Shown here: positions 41,409 through 49,972 of the stretch, one piece after another | How the letters are laid out: each line of letters begins with the position of its first letter | Position numbering within the stretch: position 1 is the first letter of the stretch | Source of the DNA: Deltaproteobacteria bacterium | GTDB taxonomy: Bacteria > Desulfobacterota > BSN033 > UBA1163 | DNA: 64,000 bases | Assembly (NCBI GenBank): GCA_016875195.1 | Contig: VGRY01000003.1 | Coordinates: 1 to 64,000 of the forward strand | Direction: 5' to 3' | Program-made: the position numbers and the translations under genes | Notes under the pieces: model-generated | Seen by the model: only the letters and a program-made list of their open reading frames with translations | The model's database searches: none | What the model was told of the DNA's origin: nothing

Positions 41409-42441
41409 GGTTTTTTTAGCCTGTGTCTCTGCTACCCTCTTTTTGGTAGTCATTGGTCTCTGGTATTTCTGCATCCCGCCTTCGTCAACCCCCTTGAATA
41501 AAACGATAACGATCAAAAGGGGGATGCCTCTCAGAAAGATCTCCACCCTCCTCGAACAGGAAGGGGTTATCCGGAACAAGGAGCTTTTTATTGGGATAGT
41601 CACTTTACTCGGGAGAAAAGGGGGGATTAAAGCCGGAGAGTATGAATTTCACACCCGAATGTTGCCTCTCGAAGTTCTCGACTCCCTGGTCAAGGGTCAG
41701 GTCAAACAACATCTGGTCACCATTCCGGAGGGTTATACACTCTCCCAAATCGGGCAACTCCTCGAGGACTTAAATATTTTAAGTAAATCCGCCTTCCTGC
41801 AAAAAGTTTCTTCTTTTTCTTTCATCACCTCGCTCGGGCTCTCACATCACCTCTCCAATCAGGCTCAGGGTGCTTATAAAAACAAGATTGGATTAAGCCT
41901 GGAGGGCTACCTCTTTCCCAACACCTACCATTTCATCAAGGAGATGGAGCCTGAGGAGGTGATCCGGATCATGGTCCAGCAATTTCAGAAAACCTTCGGC
42001 CCCGATCTGCTGGAGAGAGCTGCTCAACTTGGAATCCATCCTTACGATGCGGTCATCCTTGCTTCTATCATCGAAAAAGAGACTTCGTTGCCCGAGGAAA
42101 AACAACTGATTTCAGCGGTCTTCCACAATCGTCTGAAAATTAAGATGCCTCTCCAGAGCGACCCGACCGTCATTTACGGAATCAGGAATTTTGATGGAAA
42201 CCTCACCAAGGAACATCTCATCACCCCGACGCCCTACAATACCTATCTTCTCATGGGGCTTCCCCCAACCCCGATCTGTAATCCTGGGAAGGACTCCCTC
42301 CGGGCTGCCCTTCATCCTGCTTCGGTCTCCTATCTCTATTTTGTCTCGAAAAATGATGGATCCCACCATTTTTCTGAGAGTTATGACGAACACCAGCGAG
42401 CCGTGGCAAAGTATCAGAAAAATTCACTTGAAAAAAAATGA
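41383..42441 (+). CDS. mltG: Endolytic murein transglycosylase MltG
   Basis: About 352 residues: a single N-terminal membrane helix (VFLACVSATLFLVVIGLWYF), a LysM-like region and the YceG/MltG catalytic domain; the catalytic Glu lies in ASIIEKET and SDPTVIYGIRNF follows. It cuts nascent glycan chains and ends their growth. GGAGAAGAG precedes the paired ATGs. Coupling to ruvX by overlap is common. Confidence 0.93.
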   Translation: MMGLLLRHKVFLACVSATLFLVVIGLWYFCIPPSSTPLNKTITIKRGMPLRKISTLLEQEGVIRNKELFIGIVTLLGRKGGIKAGEYEFHTRMLPLEVLDSLVKGQVKQHLVTIPEGYTLSQIGQLLEDLNILSKSAFLQKVSSFSFITSLGLSHHLSNQAQGAYKNKIGLSLEGYLFPNTYHFIKEMEPEEVIRIMVQQFQKTFGPDLLERAAQLGIHPYDAVILASIIEKETSLPEEKQLISAVFHNRLKIKMPLQSDPTVIYGIRNFDGNLTKEHLITPTPYNTYLLMGLPPTPICNPGKDSLRAALHPASVSYLYFVSKNDGSHHFSESYDEHQRAVAKYQKNSLEKK

Positions 42442-42490
42442 CTTCTCATTTATGTTTTAATTCCACTACAGAAAGAGAGGGGGATATTTG

Positions 42491-43672
42491 ATGAAAAAAG
42501 AGGTAGCAATTATTGGTGTTGGACAGACTTCCTTTGTGAGAGGTTACGAAGGCTCTATCCGCGAATTGGCTTTTGACGCTTTCAGGGAAGCCATTAAGGA
42601 TGCCGGCATCACCCAGAAAGACATAGATGCCTCCATCTTCTGCTCGGCTCCTGAATATGACAAACAACGTTCTCCGGCAGGTGTCCTCGCAGAATATCTT
42701 GGACTCATTCCTCAGCCGACATGTTATGTGGAGACTGTCTGTTCTTCGAGCAGCACGGGCATTAAAGTGGCCTATGGCATGATTAAGTCAGGCCTCCATG
42801 ATGTCGTTGTCGTCCTCGGGTTTCAGAAGATGTCCGAGATTTCGTCGGCAGAATCCCAGGAACGAATGGGCAGGGGCTCTGACATCCAGTGGGAAGCACC
42901 CTTTGGAACGATGATGCCTGCCTATTATGCCCTTTATGCACAGGCTTATATGGCAAAGCATGGATTAACCCATGACGATCTGATGGGTGTCAGGATCAAA
43001 TCATCCACCTATGGGGTGATCAATGACAGAGCGGTCTATAGGAAACCTGTCAAACCAGAAGATTTTAAACAGGGCGATCCCGAAGCAAAAATGGCAGGTC
43101 CAGTAGCATGGCCACTCCGGGTAGGCGACTGTTGTGCCAATGCGGATGGAAGTTCATGTATCATTCTTGCCAATGCTGAAAAAGCAAAGGCATTTTCCAA
43201 AAAACCAATCTGGGTGTTAGGCATCGGGGCTGCCTCAGAGGCAGTCAACATGGCCGCAAGGCCTGATTTCACTAGGGGACTGAGTGTGGGTTATGCGGCT
43301 GCGGCCCAGGCTTACAGGATGGCTGGAATCACCGCAAAAGAGGTTAAGGTGGCCGAAGTCCATGACTGTTTTACCATTGCCGAAATCATGTCGTATGAAG
43401 GCCTTGGATTCGCTCCAATGGGTGAAGGCAAACAGCTCATACGCGAGAAGGCGACGTATAAAGAGGGACGAATTCCTGTTAACGTCGATGGCGGGCTCCT
43501 TTCAAAAGGCCATCCTATCGGAGCAACAGGAGGATCACAGATCCGGACGATCGTGTTGCAACTTCGCAATGAAGCAGGCCCCATGCAGGTGGCTAACGAG
43601 CCGGACATTGGATTAGTGCACAACATCGGCGGGGTCGGACTCTACGGCAACGTAACCATCTTTGGGAGGTGA
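42491..43672 (+). CDS. Thiolase-family protein, SCP2/DUF35-linked type
   Basis: A 393-residue thiolase-fold protein. The CoA-facing cysteine is in VETVCSSSSTG and the second catalytic region is GGLLSKGHPIGATGG. This branch (lipid-transfer or SCPx-like thiolases) works with a small zinc-ribbon/OB protein, and here that is the next gene, three bases on. It may condense or cleave an acyl-CoA in side-chain or ring-product metabolism. TTG three bases earlier is not a likely start. Confidence 0.88.
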   Translation: MKKEVAIIGVGQTSFVRGYEGSIRELAFDAFREAIKDAGITQKDIDASIFCSAPEYDKQRSPAGVLAEYLGLIPQPTCYVETVCSSSSTGIKVAYGMIKSGLHDVVVVLGFQKMSEISSAESQERMGRGSDIQWEAPFGTMMPAYYALYAQAYMAKHGLTHDDLMGVRIKSSTYGVINDRAVYRKPVKPEDFKQGDPEAKMAGPVAWPLRVGDCCANADGSSCIILANAEKAKAFSKKPIWVLGIGAASEAVNMAARPDFTRGLSVGYAAAAQAYRMAGITAKEVKVAEVHDCFTIAEIMSYEGLGFAPMGEGKQLIREKATYKEGRIPVNVDGGLLSKGHPIGATGGSQIRTIVLQLRNEAGPMQVANEPDIGLVHNIGGVGLYGNVTIFGR

Positions 43673-43675
43673 AAC

Positions 43676-44089
43676 ATGGGTTTCGAGAAATTTGGAAGAA
43701 AGAGTTTTACAACTATAACCAAGACTGCAAAGTTTGTTGATCTTTTGTCCGAAGGAAAGATTGAAGGAACCGCTTGTAAAGATTGTGGTGCAAAATACTT
43801 TCCTCCCAGGGCGGACTGTGCAAAATGTTTCTCAAAGAATATGGACTGGTTTGAAATGCCCGGAAAGGGAAAACTCGAGACATTTACGACAGCACACTAT
43901 GCGCCCCTGGGATTCGAGGCCGACCCTCCTTACACCATGGGGGTGGTGGACTTTGGCGACGGATTGAAATTGTTCGCCCGGCTGACAAAAGAGATCAAGA
44001 TTGAAGAAGTAAAAGTAGGAATGGATGTCTCTATCAGACCTTTAAAGTATGAGGATGGACAAGTTTCGTTTGAGGTGATCAAACCCTGA
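43676..44089 (+). CDS. DUF35 zinc-ribbon/OB-fold protein, thiolase partner
   Basis: A 137-residue protein with an N-terminal rubredoxin-like zinc ribbon (CKDCGAKYFPPRADCAKC) and a C-terminal OB fold. Proteins of this family form complexes with thiolases or HMG-CoA synthases and shape their CoA site. It begins three bases after the thiolase stop, so they are coupled. Confidence 0.9.
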   Translation: MGFEKFGRKSFTTITKTAKFVDLLSEGKIEGTACKDCGAKYFPPRADCAKCFSKNMDWFEMPGKGKLETFTTAHYAPLGFEADPPYTMGVVDFGDGLKLFARLTKEIKIEEVKVGMDVSIRPLKYEDGQVSFEVIKP

Positions 44090-44157
44090 TCCCCCATCTA
44101 CCCTCTCCCCTGTGGGGAGAGGGCGTGGGTGAGGGACCCTTCGAGGAAGGTGAATTG

Positions 44158-44439
44158 ATGTCATCTCAATTTGACCGCCTACGTGGATTAACTATTTTTG
44201 ATGACAAGGGAGAAGTAAAGCGCCTGGCCGAAAAGGTCGTTGGGGAGATAGATCCAGACGTCACCATCGATCGCATGCGAAAGCTGGACTTCTCTTACAT
44301 CTTCATCTTATTGAAGAAGCAAAAGAGTATAGAAGTAGAATTGGGGCGACCTGAAATTGAAGCCAGCCAGGAATGGAGAAGGGGTTATATTGACCAGACC
44401 CTCCAGAAAAAAATCGAAAATGCCATTGCTCAACTCTGA
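44158..44439 (+). CDS. Small hypothetical protein in the thiolase operon
   Basis: A 93-residue protein of unknown function. GAGGAAGGTG sits before the ATG at 44158. It looks mixed alpha/beta, with a highly charged middle (LDFSYIFILLKKQKSIEVEL) and no metal-binding motif. It follows DUF35 after a 70-base gap holding a CTCTCCCCTGTGGGGAGAG palindrome. It converges on the secreted protein at 44465. Confidence 0.6.
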   Translation: MSSQFDRLRGLTIFDDKGEVKRLAEKVVGEIDPDVTIDRMRKLDFSYIFILLKKQKSIEVELGRPEIEASQEWRRGYIDQTLQKKIENAIAQL

Positions 44440-44464
44440 CCTGGAATGAATCCTTTGAGAAGAA

Positions 44465-45199
44465 TTATTGGTAAAGGGTTTGAGCGGTTCTATTCTCCGG
44501 ATAAACAGCCTGCGCAGAAAGATCAACAATCCAGGTGCGAAGAAGAGGGGTGCTCTCCTCCCCTTCCGTAAATTGGATCACCCTTGCCCTGTTGTGGTCA
44601 ATACCGGTTGCCTCATATCTCCATTTCAGATTGGGAAAAGACTTCGCCCTTGCCTCCACCATTCTCAGCTCGACGGACATCTTTCCCCCGCTCATTGGGT
44701 TCATCTTAATCAGATGATTTTTTACCAGTTCAACAGCTTTTAAAGAAGAGGCTTTGGGAGAACCCGGGTCTTTTCCCCTTTTACCCGTTCGGGGCACATG
44801 AATGATACTTCCTTCGAGGATCTTGATCCCCAGGTAATTGCCGTCCGCGCTTAAATATCCTGACTGGCCTGAATCAAAAACCACATGATAAAAATTCATC
44901 GTCCCCAACTGGTTCTGTACAACCTCTGTAATGAGAAATCCCTCTCTCTCTTTCTGGATGGTGAAACGCCTACTTCCTTCCTCGGGGTGTCTATAGAATT
45001 CTGCAGGGCGCCCAGTTTGGACGACGAGGTATCGTCTTCCGATGTTCTGTTTTATTTTGGCAAGCTTCTCTCTTTCATACTCCTCAATCGCCTGCTCTTG
45101 TCGGAATGTCTGCCGTTCCTGAGGAGATGTCCCTCTGGCAGTCACGAAACAGGACAGGAGGAGGATACTCATAAAGAATATGAAACGAGTGTTCGTCAT
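44465..45199 (-). CDS. Hypothetical secreted protein
   Basis: A 244-residue protein with a signal peptide (MTNTRFIFFMSILLLSCFVTARG; no clear lipobox) and a mature part of about 220 residues that starts with a charged helix (QEQAIEEYEREKLAKIKQNI) and then looks beta-rich. It contains no known catalytic motif. It could be lipid- or wall-associated. Adjacent to a COG0731-type rSAM gene on the same strand but with no functional link visible. Confidence 0.65.
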   Translation of the reverse strand: MTNTRFIFFMSILLLSCFVTARGTSPQERQTFRQEQAIEEYEREKLAKIKQNIGRRYLVVQTGRPAEFYRHPEEGSRRFTIQKEREGFLITEVVQNQLGTMNFYHVVFDSGQSGYLSADGNYLGIKILEGSIIHVPRTGKRGKDPGSPKASSLKAVELVKNHLIKMNPMSGGKMSVELRMVEARAKSFPNLKWRYEATGIDHNRARVIQFTEGEESTPLLRTWIVDLSAQAVYPENRTAQTLYQ

Positions 45200-45217
45200 T
45201 GGACGATGGTTTGTGGA

Positions 45218-46168
45218 TCAGGAACGTTCAATCTCTTTTTCGACCTCATAGAATATCGAACCCCCGAAAGAACGAGCTTTGATCGTTCTTTTTTGAATAA
45301 GAAGTTGAACATGGCTTTCAAGTTCCTCTACAGGAATGTCCATCCCTTTCGAGAGATCATTCAGAGAAAGAGGCCTTCTCCTCAGAATATTTAAGATCTC
45401 TTCCTCCATATCTCTTCCGGCCAAAACGAAGGAGTGGCGGTCGAACTCCGGAATAAGGATAGCCTTCTCTCCAAAAAACTCTTTGATCTTCTCCATCTCT
45501 TTCTGACTCAAAGGGGTAGCCCATTTTTCTGAAGGAGGCCTGACCACGGTGTTGATGTGGATCTGATCAGGTCGAATTTGGTCGATCGCTTCTTTCATCC
45601 TGAGGAGTTCCCCTGGGTGATCGTTCACCCCTTTGCAGAATAAGATCTCCAACCAGATCTGGCCGTTGAAAACCTTTCTGAATTCGACTAATCCCTCAAC
45701 CATCCTCTCAGGCGAGAAGCTCGGATTGGGCCGGTTGATCTTCTCAAAAACATCGCGGGAGACAGCATCCATCGAGGGAAGGACAACATCTGCCATGAGC
45801 AGATCATCCCTTACGCTCTGTTCGTAAAACAAGGCTCCGTTTGTGATGACTGCGACAGGAATCGAGGTAATAGCTTTAATCCCTCTGATGAGCCTCCCGA
45901 TTCCAGAATGGAGCGTAGGTTCTCCAGATCCGCCAAGGGAAAGATAATCAATGGAAGAGGCCTCTTCTTTAAGGAAGCGTTCAATCTCTTCAAGAATTTC
46001 GTTGACAGAAATATATTCTTCTCTCACCCATGTCTTTTGTGTTGTCTTTCCGATCTGGCAGTAGATACAATCATAGGTGCAGATCTTGTGGGGAACGAGA
46101 TCAATCCCGAGGGATCTTCCCAATCGTCGGGAAGGAACAGGACCGTATAGATGTTGGTATTTTTTCAT
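45218..46168 (-). CDS. Radical SAM protein (COG0731/TYW1-like)
   Basis: A 316-residue radical SAM enzyme with the classical motif C30-x3-C34-x2-C37 in HKICTYDCIYCQIG, preceded by the family start YGPVPSRRLGRSLGIDLVP. The C-terminal 70 residues look like a winged helix. The YGPVPSRRLGRSLG start is common to a family of unknown function. Substrate unknown. Confidence 0.85.
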   Translation of the reverse strand: MKKYQHLYGPVPSRRLGRSLGIDLVPHKICTYDCIYCQIGKTTQKTWVREEYISVNEILEEIERFLKEEASSIDYLSLGGSGEPTLHSGIGRLIRGIKAITSIPVAVITNGALFYEQSVRDDLLMADVVLPSMDAVSRDVFEKINRPNPSFSPERMVEGLVEFRKVFNGQIWLEILFCKGVNDHPGELLRMKEAIDQIRPDQIHINTVVRPPSEKWATPLSQKEMEKIKEFFGEKAILIPEFDRHSFVLAGRDMEEEILNILRRRPLSLNDLSKGMDIPVEELESHVQLLIQKRTIKARSFGGSIFYEVEKEIERS

Positions 46169-46218
46169 AGCAAACTTCTTCTGCTCTGTTAAAATTCCAA
46201 TAGATAAACTCTAAACCA

Positions 46219-46267
46219 ATAACGCCCCCCTACCCCCTCTTAAATTAAGAGGGGGAGAGGGGGAGTT
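46219..46267. repeat. G/C-tract palindromic repeat
   Basis: AACGCCCCCCTACCCCCTC, a TTAAATTAA centre and GAGGGGGAGAGGGGG: the uninterrupted form of the copies at 3538 and 33097. Confidence 0.8.
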
Positions 46268-46329
46268 ACTCTATTGAATTTTGATCATTGTTATTTGGCT
46301 ATTATTTGGTGCTTGGTGCTTGGAATTTG

Positions 46330-46354
46330 CCTGATTGACTTTACGTCAATCAGG
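46330..46354 (-). terminator. Hairpin after apgM
   Basis: CCTGATTGAC and GTCAATCAGG form a perfect 10-bp stem one base past the apgM stop. It lacks a T-run on the minus strand, so termination is uncertain. Confidence 0.45.
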
Positions 46355-46355
46355 T

Positions 46356-47561
46356 TTAGGCTCCAAATTTTTTTAACTTTAATCCGTTGGCTAACATTAA
46401 GGGGATGACTTCCTTGGCAGGGAATCGGCCCAACTGTCCCTTCTGGCATTGTCTCTCTGTAAAACGCCGGATCCCATCCGCCCGGGTATATGCTGCATGA
46501 AGAAGGATGGGGTTGGGGTGCCAACTATGTGCCTTCAGAACCGCAGGGGTGGAGTGATCTCCGGTCACCACCAGGACATTGGGTTTTAATTTTAGAATAG
46601 AAGGAAAGATACGGTCGATCTCTTCGATTGCCTTTACCTTCTTCTGAAAATCTCCATCTTCCCCGGCTGAATCCGTTTTCTTGAAATGGATATAGAAGAA
46701 ATCGTATTCACTAAAATGATCTTTCAGAGTCTCCACTTCATCCCGGAGCGTCTCCCCTGTCTTTAAGACCTCCATGCCAACCAACCTTGCCAGTCCCAGA
46801 TACATAGGATAGGTTGCAATCGCAGCCGGCCGCAATTTAAACCTCTCGGACATTGAAGGAATGTTGGGAACCTTTGAGAACCCCCTGAGAAGCATGGTAT
46901 TCGCAGGATGGAAAGGCCTGAGAATTTCATTCACCCTTTTCAAATAACCGTTCACGATCTCTGCTGTTCTCTGAGCCTTTTGAGTAAGGCTTTCTGTTCC
47001 TTTTGCCTTTAAACCTTCCTTTTGAGGATCTGCATCCGTGAGATCATCCTGCAATTCCTCTGCCCGAAAAACGATGACGAACCGATGCTCCTTCCCGGGA
47101 TAGATGGAGACTTGCGCTCCTTCAACTTCCTTGATCTCTTGTTGAAGAAATTGGCAGGTTTCCTGACTCTTTTCGGTTGAAATTCGGCCTGCCCTTCGGT
47201 CAATGATGATCCCCTTCTCATCGATCGTTGCAAAATTGCCACGCGCGGTCAGATCATCCTTGGTCAGTTTCAGACCGATTCCCAGAGCCTCCATCACCCC
47301 TCTTCCAATCCCATAGGAAATCGGATCATACCCGAAGAGAGCCAGATGGGATGGGCCACTGCCCGGTGTGATTCCATAGGAGATGGGATCGACCAGCCCG
47401 CAGATGGACTTGGAGGCAAGACGATCAAGGTTCGGAATCGTTGCTGCTTCCAACTCGGTCTTACCCCTTACCGGCAGACCGCCAATTCCGTCCATGACAA
47501 CCATCACCAGCTTTGAATCGGTCTGAGTGACAAGCGAACGAAGGATTTCTTCTGGGATCAT
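46356..47561 (-). CDS. apgM: Archaeal-type cofactor-independent phosphoglycerate mutase
   Basis: A 401-residue member of the alkaline phosphatase superfamily, in the ApgM branch: metal/phosphoryl region VVMDGIGGLP, the TPGSGPSHLALFGYDP signature and VVTGDHSTPAVLKAHSWHP. It interconverts 2- and 3-phosphoglycerate. Such mutases are common in anaerobic bacteria and archaea. It stands alone, with repeats on both sides. Confidence 0.93.
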   Translation of the reverse strand: MIPEEILRSLVTQTDSKLVMVVMDGIGGLPVRGKTELEAATIPNLDRLASKSICGLVDPISYGITPGSGPSHLALFGYDPISYGIGRGVMEALGIGLKLTKDDLTARGNFATIDEKGIIIDRRAGRISTEKSQETCQFLQQEIKEVEGAQVSIYPGKEHRFVIVFRAEELQDDLTDADPQKEGLKAKGTESLTQKAQRTAEIVNGYLKRVNEILRPFHPANTMLLRGFSKVPNIPSMSERFKLRPAAIATYPMYLGLARLVGMEVLKTGETLRDEVETLKDHFSEYDFFYIHFKKTDSAGEDGDFQKKVKAIEEIDRIFPSILKLKPNVLVVTGDHSTPAVLKAHSWHPNPILLHAAYTRADGIRRFTERQCQKGQLGRFPAKEVIPLMLANGLKLKKFGA

Positions 47562-47590
47562 CTTTCTCTCATGAACCTCCCTTTAATGAA

Positions 47591-47731
47591 TAAATTCGAA
47601 ATCCGAATATCGAAATCCGAAACAAATCCAAAATTCAAATATCTAAATGTTCAAAACAAAATCGTTTCGAAATTTGTATTTGGGACATTCGAATTTGTTT
47701 CGAATTTCGAATTTCGTGCTTCGGGTTTATT
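47591..47731. repeat. TTCGAA-type inverted repeat element, uninterrupted copy
   Basis: Between nitroreductase and apgM. AAATTCGAAATCCGAATATC at the left, TTTCGAATTTCGTGC at the right. No nested insert. Confidence 0.8.
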
Positions 47732-48278
47732 TCCCATCTGGATACTTTTCATAAAACACAAATTCCGAAATCTCTTTCCTTTTCGGCGTTATGCTTTCAG
47801 CCGCCGGGTATCCCAGCGGGGTGATGGCTACGACTTCCCGGTCTGGTGGAACTCCCAATATCTCTTCAGCCTTTTTATGGTCGAACATCCCAACCACGAC
47901 AGTGCCCAAACCCAGTGAGTGAGCCGTTAAACAGAGGCTCTGCATGGCAATGCCCGTATCAAACATCAACCAGTCTCCCTTCACTGTAACAGCCTCCCCT
48001 TTCTTAAAACCAGCGGCCCCTTTTCTCCCGCAGAGAACGATGACCAGAGGGGCTTCTGTCATGGAAGAAAGAGCTGGGTTTCCTTTGGGAAGTGCTGTAG
48101 CCAAATCTGATTTGACTTGAGGGTCCTTTACCAAAATGATTTCCCAGCATTGTGTGTTAGCCCATGAGGGAGACCACCTCACTGCTTCCAGGATCTTCTG
48201 GAGCGCATCTTCCGGAACAGGATCAGATTTATATTTCCGAATACTCCGTCTCCCTTTAATGATATCCATCAAATCCAT
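47727..48278 (-). CDS. Nitroreductase-family flavoprotein
   Basis: A 183-residue FMN-dependent nitroreductase with the KGRRSIRKYK start and the LGTVVVGMFDHKKAEEILGVP segment. AAAGGAGAG precedes the ATG at 48278. It would reduce nitroaromatics, quinones or a related flavin substrate with NAD(P)H. The MoaD-like/tungsten maturase genes lie directly upstream, so it might belong to the same transcript. Confidence 0.88.
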   Translation of the reverse strand: MDLMDIIKGRRSIRKYKSDPVPEDALQKILEAVRWSPSWANTQCWEIILVKDPQVKSDLATALPKGNPALSSMTEAPLVIVLCGRKGAAGFKKGEAVTVKGDWLMFDTGIAMQSLCLTAHSLGLGTVVVGMFDHKKAEEILGVPPDREVVAITPLGYPAAESITPKRKEISEFVFYEKYPDGK

Positions 48279-48304
48279 ATTCAATCTCTCCTTTCCCTTG
48301 ATGA

Positions 48305-48703
48305 TTACTTCTCATTAGATATCGCAACCTCATCCCTCCGATACGTATGATGGAGGCCATGGTCTTTTTCAACGCCCATGGCTTGGGCCATTTCATCGAT
48401 CATGGCTGCCCCGTGGCGGTATTGGAAGGGCCACATACTTCTAAGATCAAAAAAACCGATGCGGTCACCATCGCATAGAATATGAGCCAGGTCAGGTTGG
48501 AGGCCGGGCATGGCGCTTAACTGTCCGTTGATGAAAGTGATCCCCCGTTCCTCTGTGGGTATTCCAAGGCGTTTAAGTAGATCCCCCATGGTACTTCTCT
48601 CCGGGAGATTTATTTTTAAGTTGGCATAATATCCCTTCTCTACCTTATTCCCATAACCCGCTAAAGCGCCATAGAGCCATACGTCCAAAACAATATCTGT
48701 CAC
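48305..48703 (-). CDS. MoaD/ThiS-like beta-grasp protein of the tungsten-enzyme cluster
   Basis: About 132 residues. The N-terminal 80 residues look like a ThiS/MoaD fold (YYANLKINLPERSTMGDLL, GITFINGQL, ILCDGDRIGFFD) but the end lacks Gly-Gly and continues for about 50 residues (MWPFQYRHGAAMIDEMAQAM). An ATG at 48829 would overlap the maturase gene by 101 bases; GTG at 48703 follows AGGAGG and is preferred. It follows the AOR and its rSAM maturase. A pterin-sulfur or accessory role is inferred. Confidence 0.6.
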   Translation of the reverse strand: MTDIVLDVWLYGALAGYGNKVEKGYYANLKINLPERSTMGDLLKRLGIPTEERGITFINGQLSAMPGLQPDLAHILCDGDRIGFFDLRSMWPFQYRHGAAMIDEMAQAMGVEKDHGLHHTYRRDEVAISNEK

Positions 48704-48728
48704 TTCATCCTCCTGACACCGAATCACT

Positions 48729-49916
48729 TTATGGACAACGCACGATGTCCTGAGCCCATAGGCAATCCGCACAGGATGGGCTCCATCCCCAGCAACCTTC
48801 GTTCCGTTCTCGAAGATCGCAACTTTCACGCAGGTCGCAATCAGGGCAAGAAGGGAAATGAAATCCCCTTACTTCGCTGCGAAAGCGAACATAATCCTCG
48901 GACATCCAGATCTCCGCCAGAGGCTGTTCATTCAGGTTTCCAAGGATGTATCGATTGACCTCTTTTTTTCTGCCGTCCACGGCAAAATAGTGATAATGGT
49001 GTGACAGAGCATAACAGGGAGATACACCCCCATCCCATCCTACCACGATGGATTGGTCTTTTACAAACCGGCATCGTCGCTCAGCGCCCCAGTGCATACG
49101 GGGCAGTTCCAGGGTCCCCCATGTCACCCAGGCATCGGCCCTCACAGGCCAGCCGGAAGCGCTCAACGCAGGTCTCGGCTCATAACCGTAAAGGATTTCT
49201 TCCCGCATGTCCTTTGTATAAGGAAGAACATTGCTGACCAGGACGCGGGCTGCATTGAGCCGCGATGCCAGCCTCGTCAGGTCCGGGAGTTCGGAGATAT
49301 TATTTTTGAGAATTACAAATTCAATCCCCAGCGCAGGATTTAACGATCTGAACTCTCTTTTTGCTTCATTCAAGTTTCGAATGTTGTCAAGCACTTGGGA
49401 GAGCATCGCACCCCGGACACTTGCATAGGTCTCTGGTTTCACGCCATCCACCGATATGACGATTCGATCCACACCAAGGCTCACTAACTCCCGAGCCATT
49501 TCATTGCTTAACAAGAGCCCGTTAGAACCGAGAGTAACGGAGAGGCCACGTTTCCTCACTGCCTGGATCATCTCCAGGATTTGTGGGTGGGAGAGAGGTT
49601 CCCCGAAGCCAGTAAAAACCACACGAGTCAGGTCAGGCAGTCGGTCCAGGCTTTCCAATAGTTGCTGGAAAGTGTCCTGGGACATCTGTCCCACGCTATC
49701 TTCCCAGACATTACGAATGCAGGTTCGGCATTGAAGGTTGCATCCTGTGGTGGGTTCGATGTAAAGCTTCCGCACATCAGGGAGGCGAGGAAGAAGGATT
49801 AAGTCGCCTTCCCGTCCATCCAGCCAATATTCTGTATTCGGGGAGATGTGCCGCCGCTCAAGAAACTCTTTGGGCAAGATTAACCGGCCCTTGTCATCAG
49901 TCATTACTTTGGGCAT
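48729..49916 (-). CDS. Tungsten cofactor oxidoreductase radical SAM maturase
   Basis: A 395-residue protein with an unusual N-terminal AbrB-like segment (VMTDDKGRLILPKEFLE), then the radical SAM motif C59-x3-C63-x2-C66 (TTGCNLQCRTCI) and a C-terminal SPASM-like cysteine region (CPDCDLRESC, CWGWSPSCADC). This architecture matches the maturase family that is found next to tungsten oxidoreductases, and an AOR gene lies 56 bases upstream on the same strand. It probably modifies the AOR or its cofactor. A terminator hairpin lies just before the start, so its expression may be kept low. Confidence 0.88.
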   Translation of the reverse strand: MPKVMTDDKGRLILPKEFLERRHISPNTEYWLDGREGDLILLPRLPDVRKLYIEPTTGCNLQCRTCIRNVWEDSVGQMSQDTFQQLLESLDRLPDLTRVVFTGFGEPLSHPQILEMIQAVRKRGLSVTLGSNGLLLSNEMARELVSLGVDRIVISVDGVKPETYASVRGAMLSQVLDNIRNLNEAKREFRSLNPALGIEFVILKNNISELPDLTRLASRLNAARVLVSNVLPYTKDMREEILYGYEPRPALSASGWPVRADAWVTWGTLELPRMHWGAERRCRFVKDQSIVVGWDGGVSPCYALSHHYHYFAVDGRKKEVNRYILGNLNEQPLAEIWMSEDYVRFRSEVRGFHFPSCPDCDLRESCDLRERNEGCWGWSPSCADCLWAQDIVRCP

Positions 49917-49925
49917 GTTTTACAT

Positions 49926-49959
49926 AAAAATACGGGCAGAGCAAAAACGCTCTGCCCGT
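49926..49959 (-). terminator. Attenuator between AOR and maturase genes
   Basis: On the minus strand ACGGGCAGAGC, a 6-base loop and GCTCTGCCCGT, then ATTTTTATG. The T-run ends about ten bases before the maturase ATG, so read-through must supply the downstream genes. Confidence 0.85.
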
Positions 49960-49972
49960 TCGAAATCACATT

